Of a stretch of DNA of 64,000 nucleotides, positions 17,201 through 26,600 are shown piece by piece. Source of the DNA: Bacteroides intestinalis (GTDB lineage Bacteria > Bacteroidota > Bacteroidia > Bacteroidales > Bacteroidaceae). The stretch is from NCBI RefSeq assembly GCF_003464595.1, contig NZ_QRZF01000024.1:22784-86783 (forward strand). The letters run 5' to 3'. A model generated the notes under the pieces. The model was given only the letters and a program-made list of their open reading frames with translations. It was not told the DNA's origin and ran no database searches. Each line of letters starts with the position of its first letter. The stretch's first letter is position 1. The position numbers were made by a program, and so were the translations under genes.

Positions 17201-18527
17201 GGGTAATCATGCGGACGGTATTGGAGCGGTCGGACAGAGAGATGGCTTCAGGGTAAATGCGTTTGATGCCTTCGTTCAGGATAGTAAGACGGGCGATACC
17301 GGCGTATTCTGAACTGACCCAGATAGCGCCGGAACTGTCTTCCATGATGTATTGCAGATAGTTGGAGCTGATGTGGCTGAAGCCGTCAATCTGGAAGTCG
17401 AAGTGCTGGAGCTCTTCTGTGATAGTGTTGTAGGCGAAGAGCCCGTTGCCGTAGGTGGAGATCCAGATAATGCCCCGGGAGTCGTGTACAATGTGGTAGC
17501 GTTCCATATCCACATAGTTCAGTTTATCGGGAGGGGAGAGACGGAAGGTTTTAACAGCATGAGTGGTGGCGTTGACATACCATACTTGCCCGGTGTTGTT
17601 GTAAATCCAGAAGTCCCCCCGATTATCCGTCAGTACATTGCCGTTACGGATGTCGAGCTCCGGATGGCGGCTGATGCGTTGGGTCTTCATGTCGAACAGA
17701 TAACCGCCAGTGTTGGTGAAGATGACCCACTCGTTTTGCAGACGGAGTGTGCCATACAGGGTGATGCCGCCTTCGCCACGTGGCAGGCGGGCGGAGGTTG
17801 CAGTGGGTGCAGTACCACTCTTACGGTTGATGATGCCATCGGTAGAGAGAAAAAAGACATCTTTTCCGAAGTTCTGTGCGGCAAAGGCGTTGTTGTTGTC
17901 GACAATGACAGTCTGTGCACTGCTGACGAGGGCCACGCCGTGGTCAGTACCTATCCAGATGTTACCGTGCAGATCGGGATAGACATAGGCCACGCTGTCT
18001 GAAGGTAGATTTCCGTTGGATTTCTTGTAAGCAACGGATGAAAACGCACCATTGTGGTAGGTGATGAGGCGGCAGCCGTTGCGACTGTTCCATAACCATA
18101 TATCTCCATTGGGAGCTTCGGCCTTGCGATCGTAGTGTTGGCGGTATTCACCGCGACCGGTGAAGTCAACGAAGCGTTCTGCCTTCAGGTCGTAGCAGTT
18201 GAAGAATTCACCGGAGGTTTCGAGCCACAGGAAACCGTTACGGTCTTCGCTGATAGAGCGGACGTGGTTAGAGGAGAGGGAGAGGCGTCCGGGCTGAGTA
18301 TCGCCTTCGGGCAGGAGGGTGACGAAGGTATTGCCGTCATAGCGGCTGAGTCCGTTCAGGGTTCCCATCCAGATAAACCCTTTGCTGTCCTGAAATACGT
18401 AGCAGACGGAATTATTGGCAAGTCCGTCGGTAGTGGTCATATGGGTAGAACGTACTTCTACAGAGGCTGAGGTGTTAAGAATGGAGAGCAATAAGTACAG
18501 GCACGCAAGTGAGAAGTGCTTTTTCAT
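14211..18527 (-). CDS. Hybrid two-component system sensor/regulator (HTCS) of the RG-I locus
   Basis: The 1438-residue protein joins sensor, kinase, receiver and DNA-binding parts. A signal peptide leads into about fourteen two-component propeller repeats (about 30-720, recurring GxIWIGT-type blades) and a Y_Y_Y domain (about 760-835). A membrane span lies near 845-872. The HisKA domain has phospho-acceptor His913 (NISHEFRTPL), followed by an HATPase (NLLSNAFKYTP, DTGIGI), a receiver with Asp1220 (IICDVLMPG), and an AraC-type helix-turn-helix (about 1330-1420). HTCS proteins bind an oligosaccharide in the periplasm and activate adjacent loci. The gene is last in the minus-strand RG-I locus but has its own promoter, so autonomous low expression is likely. 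It carries an acidic C-terminal tail. Confidence 0.95.
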   Translation of the reverse strand: MKKHFSLACLYLLLSILNTSASVEVRSTHMTTTDGLANNSVCYVFQDSKGFIWMGTLNGLSRYDGNTFVTLLPEGDTQPGRLSLSSNHVRSISEDRNGFLWLETSGEFFNCYDLKAERFVDFTGRGEYRQHYDRKAEAPNGDIWLWNSRNGCRLITYHNGAFSSVAYKKSNGNLPSDSVAYVYPDLHGNIWIGTDHGVALVSSAQTVIVDNNNAFAAQNFGKDVFFLSTDGIINRKSGTAPTATSARLPRGEGGITLYGTLRLQNEWVIFTNTGGYLFDMKTQRISRHPELDIRNGNVLTDNRGDFWIYNNTGQVWYVNATTHAVKTFRLSPPDKLNYVDMERYHIVHDSRGIIWISTYGNGLFAYNTITEELQHFDFQIDGFSHISSNYLQYIMEDSSGAIWVSSEYAGIARLTILNEGIKRIYPEAISLSDRSNTVRMITRLKNDDICIGTRGGGVYTYDPLINTQKKEVHYNSNIYAIAEDLDGTLWMGSRGEGLCIGGKWYVNHSNDAHSISNNHIFTLYCDRKGRMWIGTFGGGLDLAIKKDDGYTFRHFFTRTFGQRRTRAIIEDSNGWIWVGNSDGVYVFSPDSLQTDPQNYLTYNYNNGKLRSNEIKCIYQDTRGRIWIGSSGGGLSMCIPGTDYHNLTFRHYGTSNGLVNDMVQAIAEDKQGNLWIATEYGISRFNPETQAFDNYFFSAYTLGNVYSDNSSCVSKNGSLLFGTNYGLLVINPEQMGNNSVLNSSITFTNLQVNGISMRPGAPDSPLSSAMMYTDEIELKHFQRSFVIDFTTFDYSKTNSYTYTYRLENYDKEWSKPSPLSFASYKNLPPGKYSLHVKICNATGILGDQEAVLKITITPPFWKTTWAFLIYALLLAVILYITYRLILNFNLLRNKVQVEKQLTEYKLVFFTNISHEFRTPLTLIQGALEKIQSIDKVPKEMVNSLKVMNKSTQRMLRLINQLLEFRKMQNNKLALSLEETDVMGFLHEIFLSFKDTATSKNMDFRFQPSAASYKMFIDKGNLDKVVYNLLSNAFKYTPSNGKVILSVIVDEDRKCLEISVADTGIGIAKEKRGELFKRFMQSNFSSNSTGIGLHLTHELVNVHKGTINYDENQGGGSIFTVSLPIDTNAYEEKDFLIPHDAFLEEKAYKPENNEEENTLEVNVTKEKEPSNQYKLLIIEDDNDVREFLKEEFKLYFEVVTEADGLSGLERARTYDADLIICDVLMPGLTGFEVTQKLKNDFDTSHIPIILLTAMSSAENHLKGVESGADAYITKPFSPKLLLARAFQLIKQREKLRKKFSDDPGMITPAICTSEKDKQFADKLQAILEEQISNSEFAVDDLASVMGLGRSTFYRKVRGITGYSPNEYMRIIRMKKAAELLLENRYTVAEVSYKIGIEDPFYFSKCFKKQFGVSPSVYLRGKNNPEEKEVDDKEEETFEQE

Positions 18528-18550
18528 ATTTCATAGATTTTGGTACGTAG

Positions 18551-18558
18551 CAAAAATA
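18551..18558 (-). promoter_or_regulatory. -7 promoter box of the HTCS gene
   Basis: The minus strand reads TATTTTTG, a TAnnTTTG match, 24 bases before the HTCS ATG. It follows the RhaM terminator, so the regulator is transcribed separately. Confidence 0.6.
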
Positions 18559-18561
18559 AGG

Positions 18562-18598
18562 AAAAAAGCGCATTGAAGACTCACTTCAATGCACTTTT
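18562..18598 (-). terminator. Rho-independent terminator after rhamnose mutarotase
   Basis: On the minus strand an 11-bp stem (18594-18584 with 18578-18568, one wobble pair) and a five-base loop is followed by six T residues. It ends the operon containing GH28-PL11, GH105 and RhaM. Confidence 0.85.
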
Positions 18599-18603
18599 AA
18601 GGT

Positions 18604-18918
18604 TTATTCCATGTGGAATACCTCGGGCAAGGGTATGGTTACCGGAGAATTATCCGGATTTACTTCCATGATATCCGCCATGTAATCCCACCATTTTTGT
18701 ACAATGGGATTGGCACCCATATCCTGCGAGGATTCTTCACCCCGAGTCTTCTGGCAGGCAAAGAGGATGTTGGTGTCGCGGTCCCAATAGATGGAGTAGT
18801 CATATACTCCGCCGTCGGATAACATCTTTTTCAGTTCGGGCCAGATGGCTGCATGTCTTTTCTCGTATTCCTTTTCGAAGCCGGGCTTCAGGAACATTTT
18901 AAATGCTTCTCTTTTCAT
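18604..18918 (-). CDS. rhaM: L-rhamnose mutarotase
   Basis: The 104-residue cytoplasmic protein interconverts the alpha and beta anomers of L-rhamnose, feeding rhamnose isomerase. Length and sequence fit the RhaM family: His22 in KRHAAIWPEL is the expected catalytic His, and the SIYWDRDTNILFA and QKWWDYMADIM segments are typical. It is the last gene of the minus-strand operon, 20 bases after GH105, and is followed by a terminator. Its presence supports L-rhamnose as a product of the locus, as expected for rhamnogalacturonan-I. No rhamnose isomerase, kinase or aldolase genes are present in the window. Confidence 0.93.
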   Translation of the reverse strand: MKREAFKMFLKPGFEKEYEKRHAAIWPELKKMLSDGGVYDYSIYWDRDTNILFACQKTRGEESSQDMGANPIVQKWWDYMADIMEVNPDNSPVTIPLPEVFHME

Positions 18919-18938
18919 GATATATTATTCATTGAGGG

Positions 18939-20345
18939 TTAATCGGGTTTACTAACACTGAAGATCGGTGCGGTAGTCTTCTGTTCAGTATGGTAATACT
19001 GAATAGCACTGTCGTTCATTTTAGGATGCTGTTTATTCAACAGGTTGATCATTTCAGCTCCTGCCCAGATTACAGGACCATAGCCGTGTGCGGCATACAC
19101 ATTGACCGGGCGGTAATAGTAGAATGCAGGATCGAATGCCATTCCGGTACCCACACAGGTGCCTTCTACTTGTCCTTCTGCATTGATTTGTGTAGAAACT
19201 GCATGCCAACCGAGTTGCGCTACGGGGCCGTAAGCCATTGCATCGAGCCAACCTTGGTTGATGGCGTGGGAGATACAATAGACATAGATAGCGGTTGCTG
19301 AAGTTTCCAAATAGGAATCGTTACGATCTAACAGTTGATGCCAGAATCCTTCGCCACTTTGAAGAGCAGCCAGTCCACGGACGTGTTCACGAAAGAGGTT
19401 CATGAGCTTTTCACGCTGGGGATGGTTGGACGGCATTACGTCCAGCACTTCGGTCATGGTGAGCAGCGCCCAACCGTTGGCACGTCCCCAGAAGAAAGCA
19501 GGATGATCCCCCATACCTTCTACCCAACCGTGACGGAAGAGTTTCTTCTCGGGTACCCACATACGCTCGGCAAATTGGAAGATTTGGCGAACGGCTTCGG
19601 CCAGATATTTGGACTGTTCTTTATCTGCCATACGAGAGTACCAGGCTATGGGAGGAACGCCCATGAACATATCATCCAGCCAAAGCGTGTTGAGTTGTGG
19701 ACGGATGCGGGCAAAGGTTCCGTCGGCAAGGCGATATTCTTTGTTTAGAATGAAATCGAGATAATTATTTATCAAAGGATAGAGATTGAGAGATTTATCC
19801 TGTAATTGTGCCTTAATCATAGCAGCACATACGGCACCGGCATCATCAAGCGCATGAGGTGTCAGGATTTGCTTCATTTGTGGGTCGGTAGTACCATTCT
19901 TTTCGAGCAGATTACGAAAATGCGGAGCCACTTTGGCGAGAAACTTGAAGCGATCAGTAACATATTTCATGTAAGCTGCGTCTCCGGTGGCTTCGGCAGC
20001 TGCCATCATGGCCGAATAAGTAACTCCCCATTCATAACTGGCCAGGCGGAAGGCGCCGCGTTCCAATTGGGCGTCGGCAGGCAAGTTACTATAATCAGTG
20101 ATTACTTTTCCGGTCTTCTCACTGACCACACGGGTATGAGTAGTCTTTTCCAAATAACGGAGAATACGGTCGATATCAGTTTTTACTTCAGTAGTAGAAA
20201 GAGCTTTATAGGGTACTTTATACTCCGGTTGCAACAGGTGCAGCGGGGTGTTGGAGTCATTTATTGCTTCCTTCTTTTTCTGGGCATAAGTGCTGATGCT
20301 GAGTAACAGCAAGGTGCCTGTCAGGCAGAATGTCTTTATGTTCAT
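18939..20345 (-). CDS. GH105 unsaturated rhamnogalacturonyl hydrolase (RG-I locus)
   Basis: The 468-residue exported protein (signal ending STYAQ) has the alpha/alpha-barrel of GH105. Typical segments are LWLDDMFMGVPPIAW (with the candidate catalytic Asp in the DD pair), FFWGRANGWALLTM and LETSATAIYVY. GH105 enzymes remove the 4,5-unsaturated galacturonic acid that rhamnogalacturonan lyases leave at the non-reducing end. That fits its neighbours, the GH28-PL11 fusion (28 bases upstream in transcript order) and RhaM. A second GH105 in the window, at 56781, is only distantly similar, suggesting different oligosaccharide preferences. Confidence 0.9.
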   Translation of the reverse strand: MNIKTFCLTGTLLLLSISTYAQKKKEAINDSNTPLHLLQPEYKVPYKALSTTEVKTDIDRILRYLEKTTHTRVVSEKTGKVITDYSNLPADAQLERGAFRLASYEWGVTYSAMMAAAEATGDAAYMKYVTDRFKFLAKVAPHFRNLLEKNGTTDPQMKQILTPHALDDAGAVCAAMIKAQLQDKSLNLYPLINNYLDFILNKEYRLADGTFARIRPQLNTLWLDDMFMGVPPIAWYSRMADKEQSKYLAEAVRQIFQFAERMWVPEKKLFRHGWVEGMGDHPAFFWGRANGWALLTMTEVLDVMPSNHPQREKLMNLFREHVRGLAALQSGEGFWHQLLDRNDSYLETSATAIYVYCISHAINQGWLDAMAYGPVAQLGWHAVSTQINAEGQVEGTCVGTGMAFDPAFYYYRPVNVYAAHGYGPVIWAGAEMINLLNKQHPKMNDSAIQYYHTEQKTTAPIFSVSKPD

Positions 20346-20372
20346 ACTTTTAAATACTACATTATATAATTA

Positions 20373-23300
20373 CTATTTAAATTCATATCCTCTGAAACTT
20401 CCTTTCAGATCAGGTCCGAAATAGAAACCGGGTTGTGTAGGTTGGTTGTATGCTACGTTTTGTGTAGCAATACTGATCCTGTAAACCGGATCTTCCAGGA
20501 AAGTGTGGAAACGGTAATCAGTTGCTATGGGTGATACATAGAGGCGTAGTGCCGTATTGTCTTCTGTGCGTAGCAATACTTCTTCGCGCCAGTCACCCAG
20601 AATATCGCCTTGCAGGCAGGGAGTTGCTTTGGTTCCGTTGTTCGATACAGCACCTTCGAATGTGACGAGCGGTTTGCAGACGCCGGCTTCCCAATCGTAC
20701 TTGGATACCACATTCTTGTTCAGCAACTCACGGAGTAAATCGCCGTCCCACCACACAGCCATATTGACAGAGAATGTTTTGATATCGGGATTGACTACTT
20801 CTCCCTTGATATTGCGTAGTCCTTTTGATTCCCACGACCACATTTCCACGCCGGGGTTTGTCGGGTCGATGTCGGCAGCCATACAACGTCCTACGTCTAT
20901 TCCGCTTTTCACCTGAAAGAATACTTTTCCTGTTGCTGCATCGCGGAAGCTGGAACCGTCGCGCTTATTTTCATGGCAATCCCAAACCTGAAGTCCGGGC
21001 ATGTCGGGCGAAAACTTCGTCAGATGCATGGCATCTCCGTGTCCCATTCCGGTAGAGTAAAGCCCTTTACCATTATTATCGATGGCGCAGGAACCATATA
21101 TAATTTCGTCACATCCATCCCCATCTACATCTGCTACACGGAGGTTATGATTGCCTTGTCCTGCATAAGCTTTGTATTCTGGGGTGTTACTGTCGAATAT
21201 CCAACGTTGTTTCAGTTCTTTTCCATCCCAATCGAAAGCTGCAAGTACAGTACGGGTGTAATATCCGCGGCACATCACTACACTGGGATGGATGCCATCC
21301 AGATAGGCAACGGCTGCCAGGAAACGGTCGCTTCGGTTGGCGCGGTTATCTCCCCAATCTGCCAGATTTCCGCGTGAAGGAACATAATCGATAGTCTGCA
21401 TAGCGGCACCTGTGTGTCCATTGAAGACGGTGAGGTACTCATTACCCTTCAGGATGCGACCTTGATTGGCAGGGGTACCCGGTTCGCGATAGTCGGCCGC
21501 AGCATCCCCGATCACTTTACCTTGTCCGTCGATGGTTCCGTCAGAAGTCTTCATGATGATCTCTGCACAGCCGTCGCCATCAAAATCATATACCATGAAT
21601 TGAGTGTAGTGTGCACCTGCACGGACATTGTGTCCCATATCAATACGCCAGAGGCGTTCACCTGTCAATCGATAGCAATCGAAGAGGACATTTCCAGTAT
21701 AGCCATCATGGGCATTATCATGTGCGTTCGAGGGATCCCATTTCAGAATAATCTCATATTCTCCATCCCCATCGACATCACCAATAGAGGCGTCATTGGG
21801 TATATAGGTGAATGCTTGTCCCGAAGGGGTGACCCCATCCGCCGGACGATTTAGCGGAATATTGATGTATCCTATGGGTGCCTTCGCTGGCAGTGTATAG
21901 TTGCCCTCGATATGTCCTGTTTCCACGCCGTTTACAACGGGTTTTACGGTGTACGTAGTTGCTTTCTTTCCTTTATAGGTATCCCGGTAGAAAGTTCCCG
22001 TAGTAGCAGGTACTTCGGCTATCTTCTTTCCGTCCCGATAGAGGTTGAACGCTGTATTCTCGGGGTCGGACGAGAGGTATCTCCAGGAAACAGCTACTTC
22101 TGACGGGTTCTCACGGATGGCTACTACACCACGACCCAACTTTTCCTTTTGTAGCTTTGAATAATCATAAGCCGGAGCATTCGCCGCGTTGCGGAAGCGG
22201 CCGTACGTCACGTTCTCTTCCGTTACATTCTCTACGTTATGTACGTTCTTGATGAATTTCGTAACTTCATCGGCATGTACATTCTTTATAACGACGTTCT
22301 TTGCAGGCAGTTTGGCATCACCTTTCAGATCGTAGATAGCCTCGGTGCGTTCGCAGGTCACGTTCGTCATGTACAGGCCATCGATGCGGGTGATGCGCTC
22401 TTCGTAAGTGGGCACCAAATCGCGCCATTGGTAGAGTACATCCGTATCAATTTCGAGTACACGCTGCATCTTGCCTGCTTTTACGTTCTCCATGTGGATG
22501 TTTTCGATGAAACCGCCCCGGCGGTGATTGGTCTTGGCAAAGAAGAGGCGGAACACGGAGTCTGGTGCTGCGCAATCGTGCATATATACGTTGCGTATGC
22601 CGCCTGACATTTCGCTGCCGATGCCCAGTAATGTATGCCCTTTTATGATGTCGCAGTTGCGTATCACAATATTCTCGCACGGGGTATCCAGCCGCCAGGC
22701 ATCCTGGTTGCGCCCGGCTTTGATGACAACTGCATCATCTCCCTGGTCGAACTTACAATCTTCTATCAGGAAGTTGCGGCTCATTTCCAGATCGACACCG
22801 TCGTTATTGTGCCCGTGGGCATATACGTCCAGATTGCGAACAATACCGCCATCGCACATGTACAAGTGAATCGTCCAAAAGGGGCTTTCACGAATCTTGA
22901 ACTGATCGAGCAAGACGTTCTTACATCTGTTGAAGTGTATCAGGTGCGGGCGAAGATTATTTTCTCCTTTCGCCATCTGTCTTTTCTCTACCGGAACATC
23001 CGTTGAGGCCATGGTGTAGAGTTCGGCCAGCGCGTCCATGTGAGGTTTCGGTCGCTTGAACCACTTGCGCCACGTGTCCATGATGGGCTGCAGTGTTCCG
23101 GTTCCGGTGATGGCTACATTTTCACAGTCGAAAGCATACACCAAAGGAGAGTAGTTGTAACATTCCATACCTTCCCATGACGTCATCACGGCAGGCAGAT
23201 AGTCTTCTGGATTGTCTGTGAAGCGCAGTATGGCACCGTCGGATAAATGCAGGTTCACATTGCTCATTAGGTGTACGGGGCCTGTAAGCCACTCGCCGGC

Positions 23301-23576
23301 GGGAATCACGACACGGCCGCCACCGGCGCGATTGCATGCCTTGATGGCCTTAGCGATGGCTTTTGTATTTATCGTTTTCCCTCCTTTTACTGCTCCATAA
23401 TTTGCGATGGAAAAATCACGGTTGGGGAAAATAAATTCCTTTATCGGCTCCATGGCGAAAGGTGCGTTGACGGTGACAGTCTTATATTTCGGGGCGGGCA
23501 TGGCGCCCGATAATCCCAGCGCAATCACTGCAATGGCAGCTATGCCGGCCAAGGATTTAAAACAAGGTTTTTTCAT
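20373..23576 (-). CDS. GH28-PL11 fusion: rhamnogalacturonan hydrolase plus rhamnogalacturonan lyase
   Basis: The 1067-residue exported protein joins two backbone-cutting enzymes. Residues about 45-470 form a GH28 right-handed beta-helix with Asp259 in NNDGVD and Asp280-Asp281 in QGDDAVVIK. Residues about 478-1067 form a PL11 rhamnogalacturonan lyase: an N-terminal Ig-like part, then repeated calcium-binding D-x-D-x-D-G blades (GDVDGDGEYEI, YDFDGDGCAEI, ADVDGDGCDEI) and the NVAYNQPTQPG end. One half hydrolyses and the other eliminates within the GalA-Rha backbone. The N-terminus has a hydrophobic signal without a lipobox Cys. There is one uninterrupted frame and no internal stop. The gene has its own promoter at 23602. 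A separate GH28 at 60214 and separate PL11s at 27032 and 31997 show that both modules also exist alone here. Confidence 0.93.
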   Translation of the reverse strand: MKKPCFKSLAGIAAIAVIALGLSGAMPAPKYKTVTVNAPFAMEPIKEFIFPNRDFSIANYGAVKGGKTINTKAIAKAIKACNRAGGGRVVIPAGEWLTGPVHLMSNVNLHLSDGAILRFTDNPEDYLPAVMTSWEGMECYNYSPLVYAFDCENVAITGTGTLQPIMDTWRKWFKRPKPHMDALAELYTMASTDVPVEKRQMAKGENNLRPHLIHFNRCKNVLLDQFKIRESPFWTIHLYMCDGGIVRNLDVYAHGHNNDGVDLEMSRNFLIEDCKFDQGDDAVVIKAGRNQDAWRLDTPCENIVIRNCDIIKGHTLLGIGSEMSGGIRNVYMHDCAAPDSVFRLFFAKTNHRRGGFIENIHMENVKAGKMQRVLEIDTDVLYQWRDLVPTYEERITRIDGLYMTNVTCERTEAIYDLKGDAKLPAKNVVIKNVHADEVTKFIKNVHNVENVTEENVTYGRFRNAANAPAYDYSKLQKEKLGRGVVAIRENPSEVAVSWRYLSSDPENTAFNLYRDGKKIAEVPATTGTFYRDTYKGKKATTYTVKPVVNGVETGHIEGNYTLPAKAPIGYINIPLNRPADGVTPSGQAFTYIPNDASIGDVDGDGEYEIILKWDPSNAHDNAHDGYTGNVLFDCYRLTGERLWRIDMGHNVRAGAHYTQFMVYDFDGDGCAEIIMKTSDGTIDGQGKVIGDAAADYREPGTPANQGRILKGNEYLTVFNGHTGAAMQTIDYVPSRGNLADWGDNRANRSDRFLAAVAYLDGIHPSVVMCRGYYTRTVLAAFDWDGKELKQRWIFDSNTPEYKAYAGQGNHNLRVADVDGDGCDEIIYGSCAIDNNGKGLYSTGMGHGDAMHLTKFSPDMPGLQVWDCHENKRDGSSFRDAATGKVFFQVKSGIDVGRCMAADIDPTNPGVEMWSWESKGLRNIKGEVVNPDIKTFSVNMAVWWDGDLLRELLNKNVVSKYDWEAGVCKPLVTFEGAVSNNGTKATPCLQGDILGDWREEVLLRTEDNTALRLYVSPIATDYRFHTFLEDPVYRISIATQNVAYNQPTQPGFYFGPDLKGSFRGYEFK

Positions 23577-23601
23577 GATATATTTTGTTTTTCATTAGTT
23601 G

Positions 23602-23609
23602 CAAAAATA
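23602..23609 (-). promoter_or_regulatory. -7 promoter box of the GH28-PL11 operon
   Basis: The minus strand reads TATTTTTG, a TAnnTTTG match, 26 bases before the ATG. The candidate operator at 23627-23659 lies directly upstream. Confidence 0.6.
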
Positions 23610-23626
23610 CGGCTTAATACGAAATA

Positions 23627-23659
23627 TTTCCATAGAATACTATGCAATATATATGGAAA
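23627..23659 (-). promoter_or_regulatory. Candidate HTCS operator with inverted repeat upstream of GH28-PL11
   Basis: Arms TTTCCATA (23627-23634) and TATGGAAA (23652-23659) are separated by 17 bases and lie just upstream of the -7 box. The CCATATA and TTCTAT parts recur before the promoter at 35203, and a related motif lies before 31921, suggesting one shared regulator. Confidence 0.4.
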
Positions 23660-23669
23660 ATCGTGCAAA

Positions 23670-26600
23670 TCATTCGTCCATGGGGATTACTTCCTGCATG
23701 TAAATGGCATCCAGGCTCCACAGGGCGGCATCGTTTGTGCTGATGCTGGTACATTCGTCCAGCGGGGCGGGCACTTCGGGCGGAAGTAGGGTTGTGATGC
23801 GGAAAGGCGGTGCCGGCGTATGCTCAAGTCTTGTGAACAAATCCGTCCAAGCCTCCTTTGCCATTTCCGGGTTACGTGTATGATAGGCTGCATAGCCCAT
23901 CAGACGTGAAATGCGAAAACGGCTACGGTTTAGCTCCCATGCCTTCTGTTTGTAGCGCACCGTATAGTCCAGCCAAGTATCTCTCCATTCGGACAGATCA
24001 ATCATCCGGAGCATTTCATTCATCACCTCGAAGCCGCCCATGATACTCATTAAGTGGTTGGTACTTTCCAGTTTCGGGTCGCACTCACTGCTGATGATAC
24101 CGGTTGCAGGATCAAAGCCAAGCGCTTTAGGACCTGTGAAAATCCGGTTGGGTAGGGCGGCGATACTCTTCATGCCAGTGATGATTTTATCGCGATAAGC
24201 TACATTGCGGGTGCGCTCCCATTCCGTCATCCAGTTTCCGGCATATGCCAGCCAGTCGGGACCAATGCGCAGGCGGGCAGGGGCGGTGCAGGGATATTCG
24301 CTACGTGGTTGTGCCAGGCGCATAGGGTCCAGGGTATAGAGCTTCTGTTCGGCGTCTTTTACCTCGGTCATGAGGTCCCCGCAGCGTTCGTCCGTAGTGA
24401 GATAATAGTAGAAGCGATTCCATGCAGCCTGACTGATGCGTGCTTCCTTGGCGCCACATCCCCAATGGCTGACGTTGTGACGACTCCCCAATCCGGCATT
24501 CTCCCCTATATGGTAGACGTCTACCTCGGCCGTATGGCGGGTCATAGCTTCTGCCATGCGCCAAATGTCTGCACGCCCTGTGCGCAGGAAATTATACCAA
24601 AGCCACATGTTGGAGGCCAGTTCCGTATTGTCCCAGGCAAAGCCTCCGATGTCGTAGCGCCAGGTGTGGCGAATAGGGTCATACGCATGCATGACGTCGC
24701 CGTAGTTCCAGAAACCATACCATTTGTTCTGTTCGATGGCCTTCTTGTAGAAGTCAACGTACGCATCCAGCCGGTCTTCTACCCGGTTGCGGAATGGAGT
24801 ACTGCGATCCGGAAGGCTCCAGACGCCAAAAGCCTGCTGCGCGTGCAGGTATTCGGGAGTAGGCATTAATACACCCGGTTCCGAAAGTTGCTTGGCACGG
24901 TCGGCAAAAGCCTGTTTTCCGGTATATCCTCCCTGTGGAATCAGGGTGAGCGTGGTGGTGCGGGCAATTCCATAAGGTGTGCTCAAACCTTCCTGAACAT
25001 CCTCGTAACTGGCATTTAAATCGTGTGCCACATTATCGTAGTGGCGCAAATCCATAGGCTCGGCATCGGGGCTCCATAGCCAGGCGGTAAGGGTAGCTAC
25101 GGAAGTCTTCGTCTCGGAGATTTCGATGGCCGAAGGATAAGACTGCCAGAAGTCGTGCAGGCAAAGCCCCAATCCACCGCTGACGTCGCCGGCAAAAGCA
25201 TATCCCTCACTGCGCGTGCCGGAGAAGGTACCTATCCAAGGATTCGTGTCATTGGCCCGTTTACGGATGGAGAAAGCATCCGCAGTGAGCTGAGACAGGC
25301 GGTAGGTGTTCCACGATGCCCAGTTGTCCAGCAGCGAGCGATTTTTTTCATCAAAAGTTTCATAAGGTGGGATGCGTTTTCCTTCCATCTGTTGCTGTTG
25401 TAGGGAGATTTCCTTATCCTTACCGGCATTTTTATCTGTCACATCCCGGTCGGAGTTCCTGTTTGCTGCACCGCCCAATGTCAGTACACGACGCCCTACT
25501 AATGGCTGTACAGGTTCGCTCCACACTCCGCCATCAGCACAGGAGAAGGCTATGTGGCGGTTGTAAAGTGCTTCGCGCATAGGCACGTCGAAGCGGACGC
25601 CTAAAGCACGAATGAAATCCTGGTTCTGGTCTCCATCGAACAGGAAACTGTGCACCATCTTCATCTGCTCACTTCCACCATAGAAATAGAGACGTACTAC
25701 AAAGGGCAGCCATTCACGACCGTCCTTATTCTTATGTATGCCCTCCAGTTTTATCAGCGTACGTACAGTGCCGCAGCGCTCTACCGTCGCCGATTTCACT
25801 TCGCTCACATAGTTACTGAAAGATATCTGCGAAGTGCTTTCAAGAACGGGCGTGCTCTGTGTGCTGCATATCAGACGTGCTTTCTCGCCCACCTTTACCC
25901 CTTTATATAGTAGACTGTCTATCAGGAATTCACCTTGGCGGGGAATGTAAGCCGAAATCACTCCTGTTTCTATCAGAATGTTCCGGGGTGTCTCGGTGAC
26001 GGAAACGGATGCTTGATCGTTGGGATTTGTTGTTCTTGCCTTTTTTACCGACTTCTTTTTTGCTAGTTCAAGTGTCGCCCCCTCTGTTCCGGCGGGGATA
26101 ACGCCTGCTACTCCGCTCCATTTCACCGAACCGTCCGGCCAGTAGGCCAGCACCCAGGTGTCGATCGGTATGTTTTCACCATTTACGGTGGTTAACCGTA
26201 AAGTGCTTTCAGGAAAGATTTTACCTTTCTCAAAAGGTACGCCGAAGCTGACCGCTTTGTCCATTTCGGGAGTGCCGCCGATCCATTGCAAAGGCACAAC
26301 GGAGGTTTCCTGCAGTGAGCACTCGTAGCGGAAGTTGGTAATACGGGTACGCGATAGGGTGGTGCGGAAGCCAAACCAACCTTCAGTCAGTGGTTTGGCA
26401 TCCCTGAAATCCACCAGACGCTTTCCGTCTATATAATAACTAACCCTATTATTTTCGTTCGTAATTTTAATATGATACCAGTGGTTCGCTTTCAGCAAAT
26501 GCTCTGCATCGGTATATTCTTTTAAGACCGCAGGGCGGGCCTGAGGATCGGTGATGCCTGCTTCATTGCCATCATAACGACGGAAGCGTGTGGTGGAGTT

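Noticed and set aside
16461..18002. Long + strand frames opposite the HTCS propeller (283 and 216 codons)
   Set aside because: They are antisense shadows of a clearly coding, GC-rich propeller region; the translations are low-complexity Val/Ala/Asp-rich without domains.
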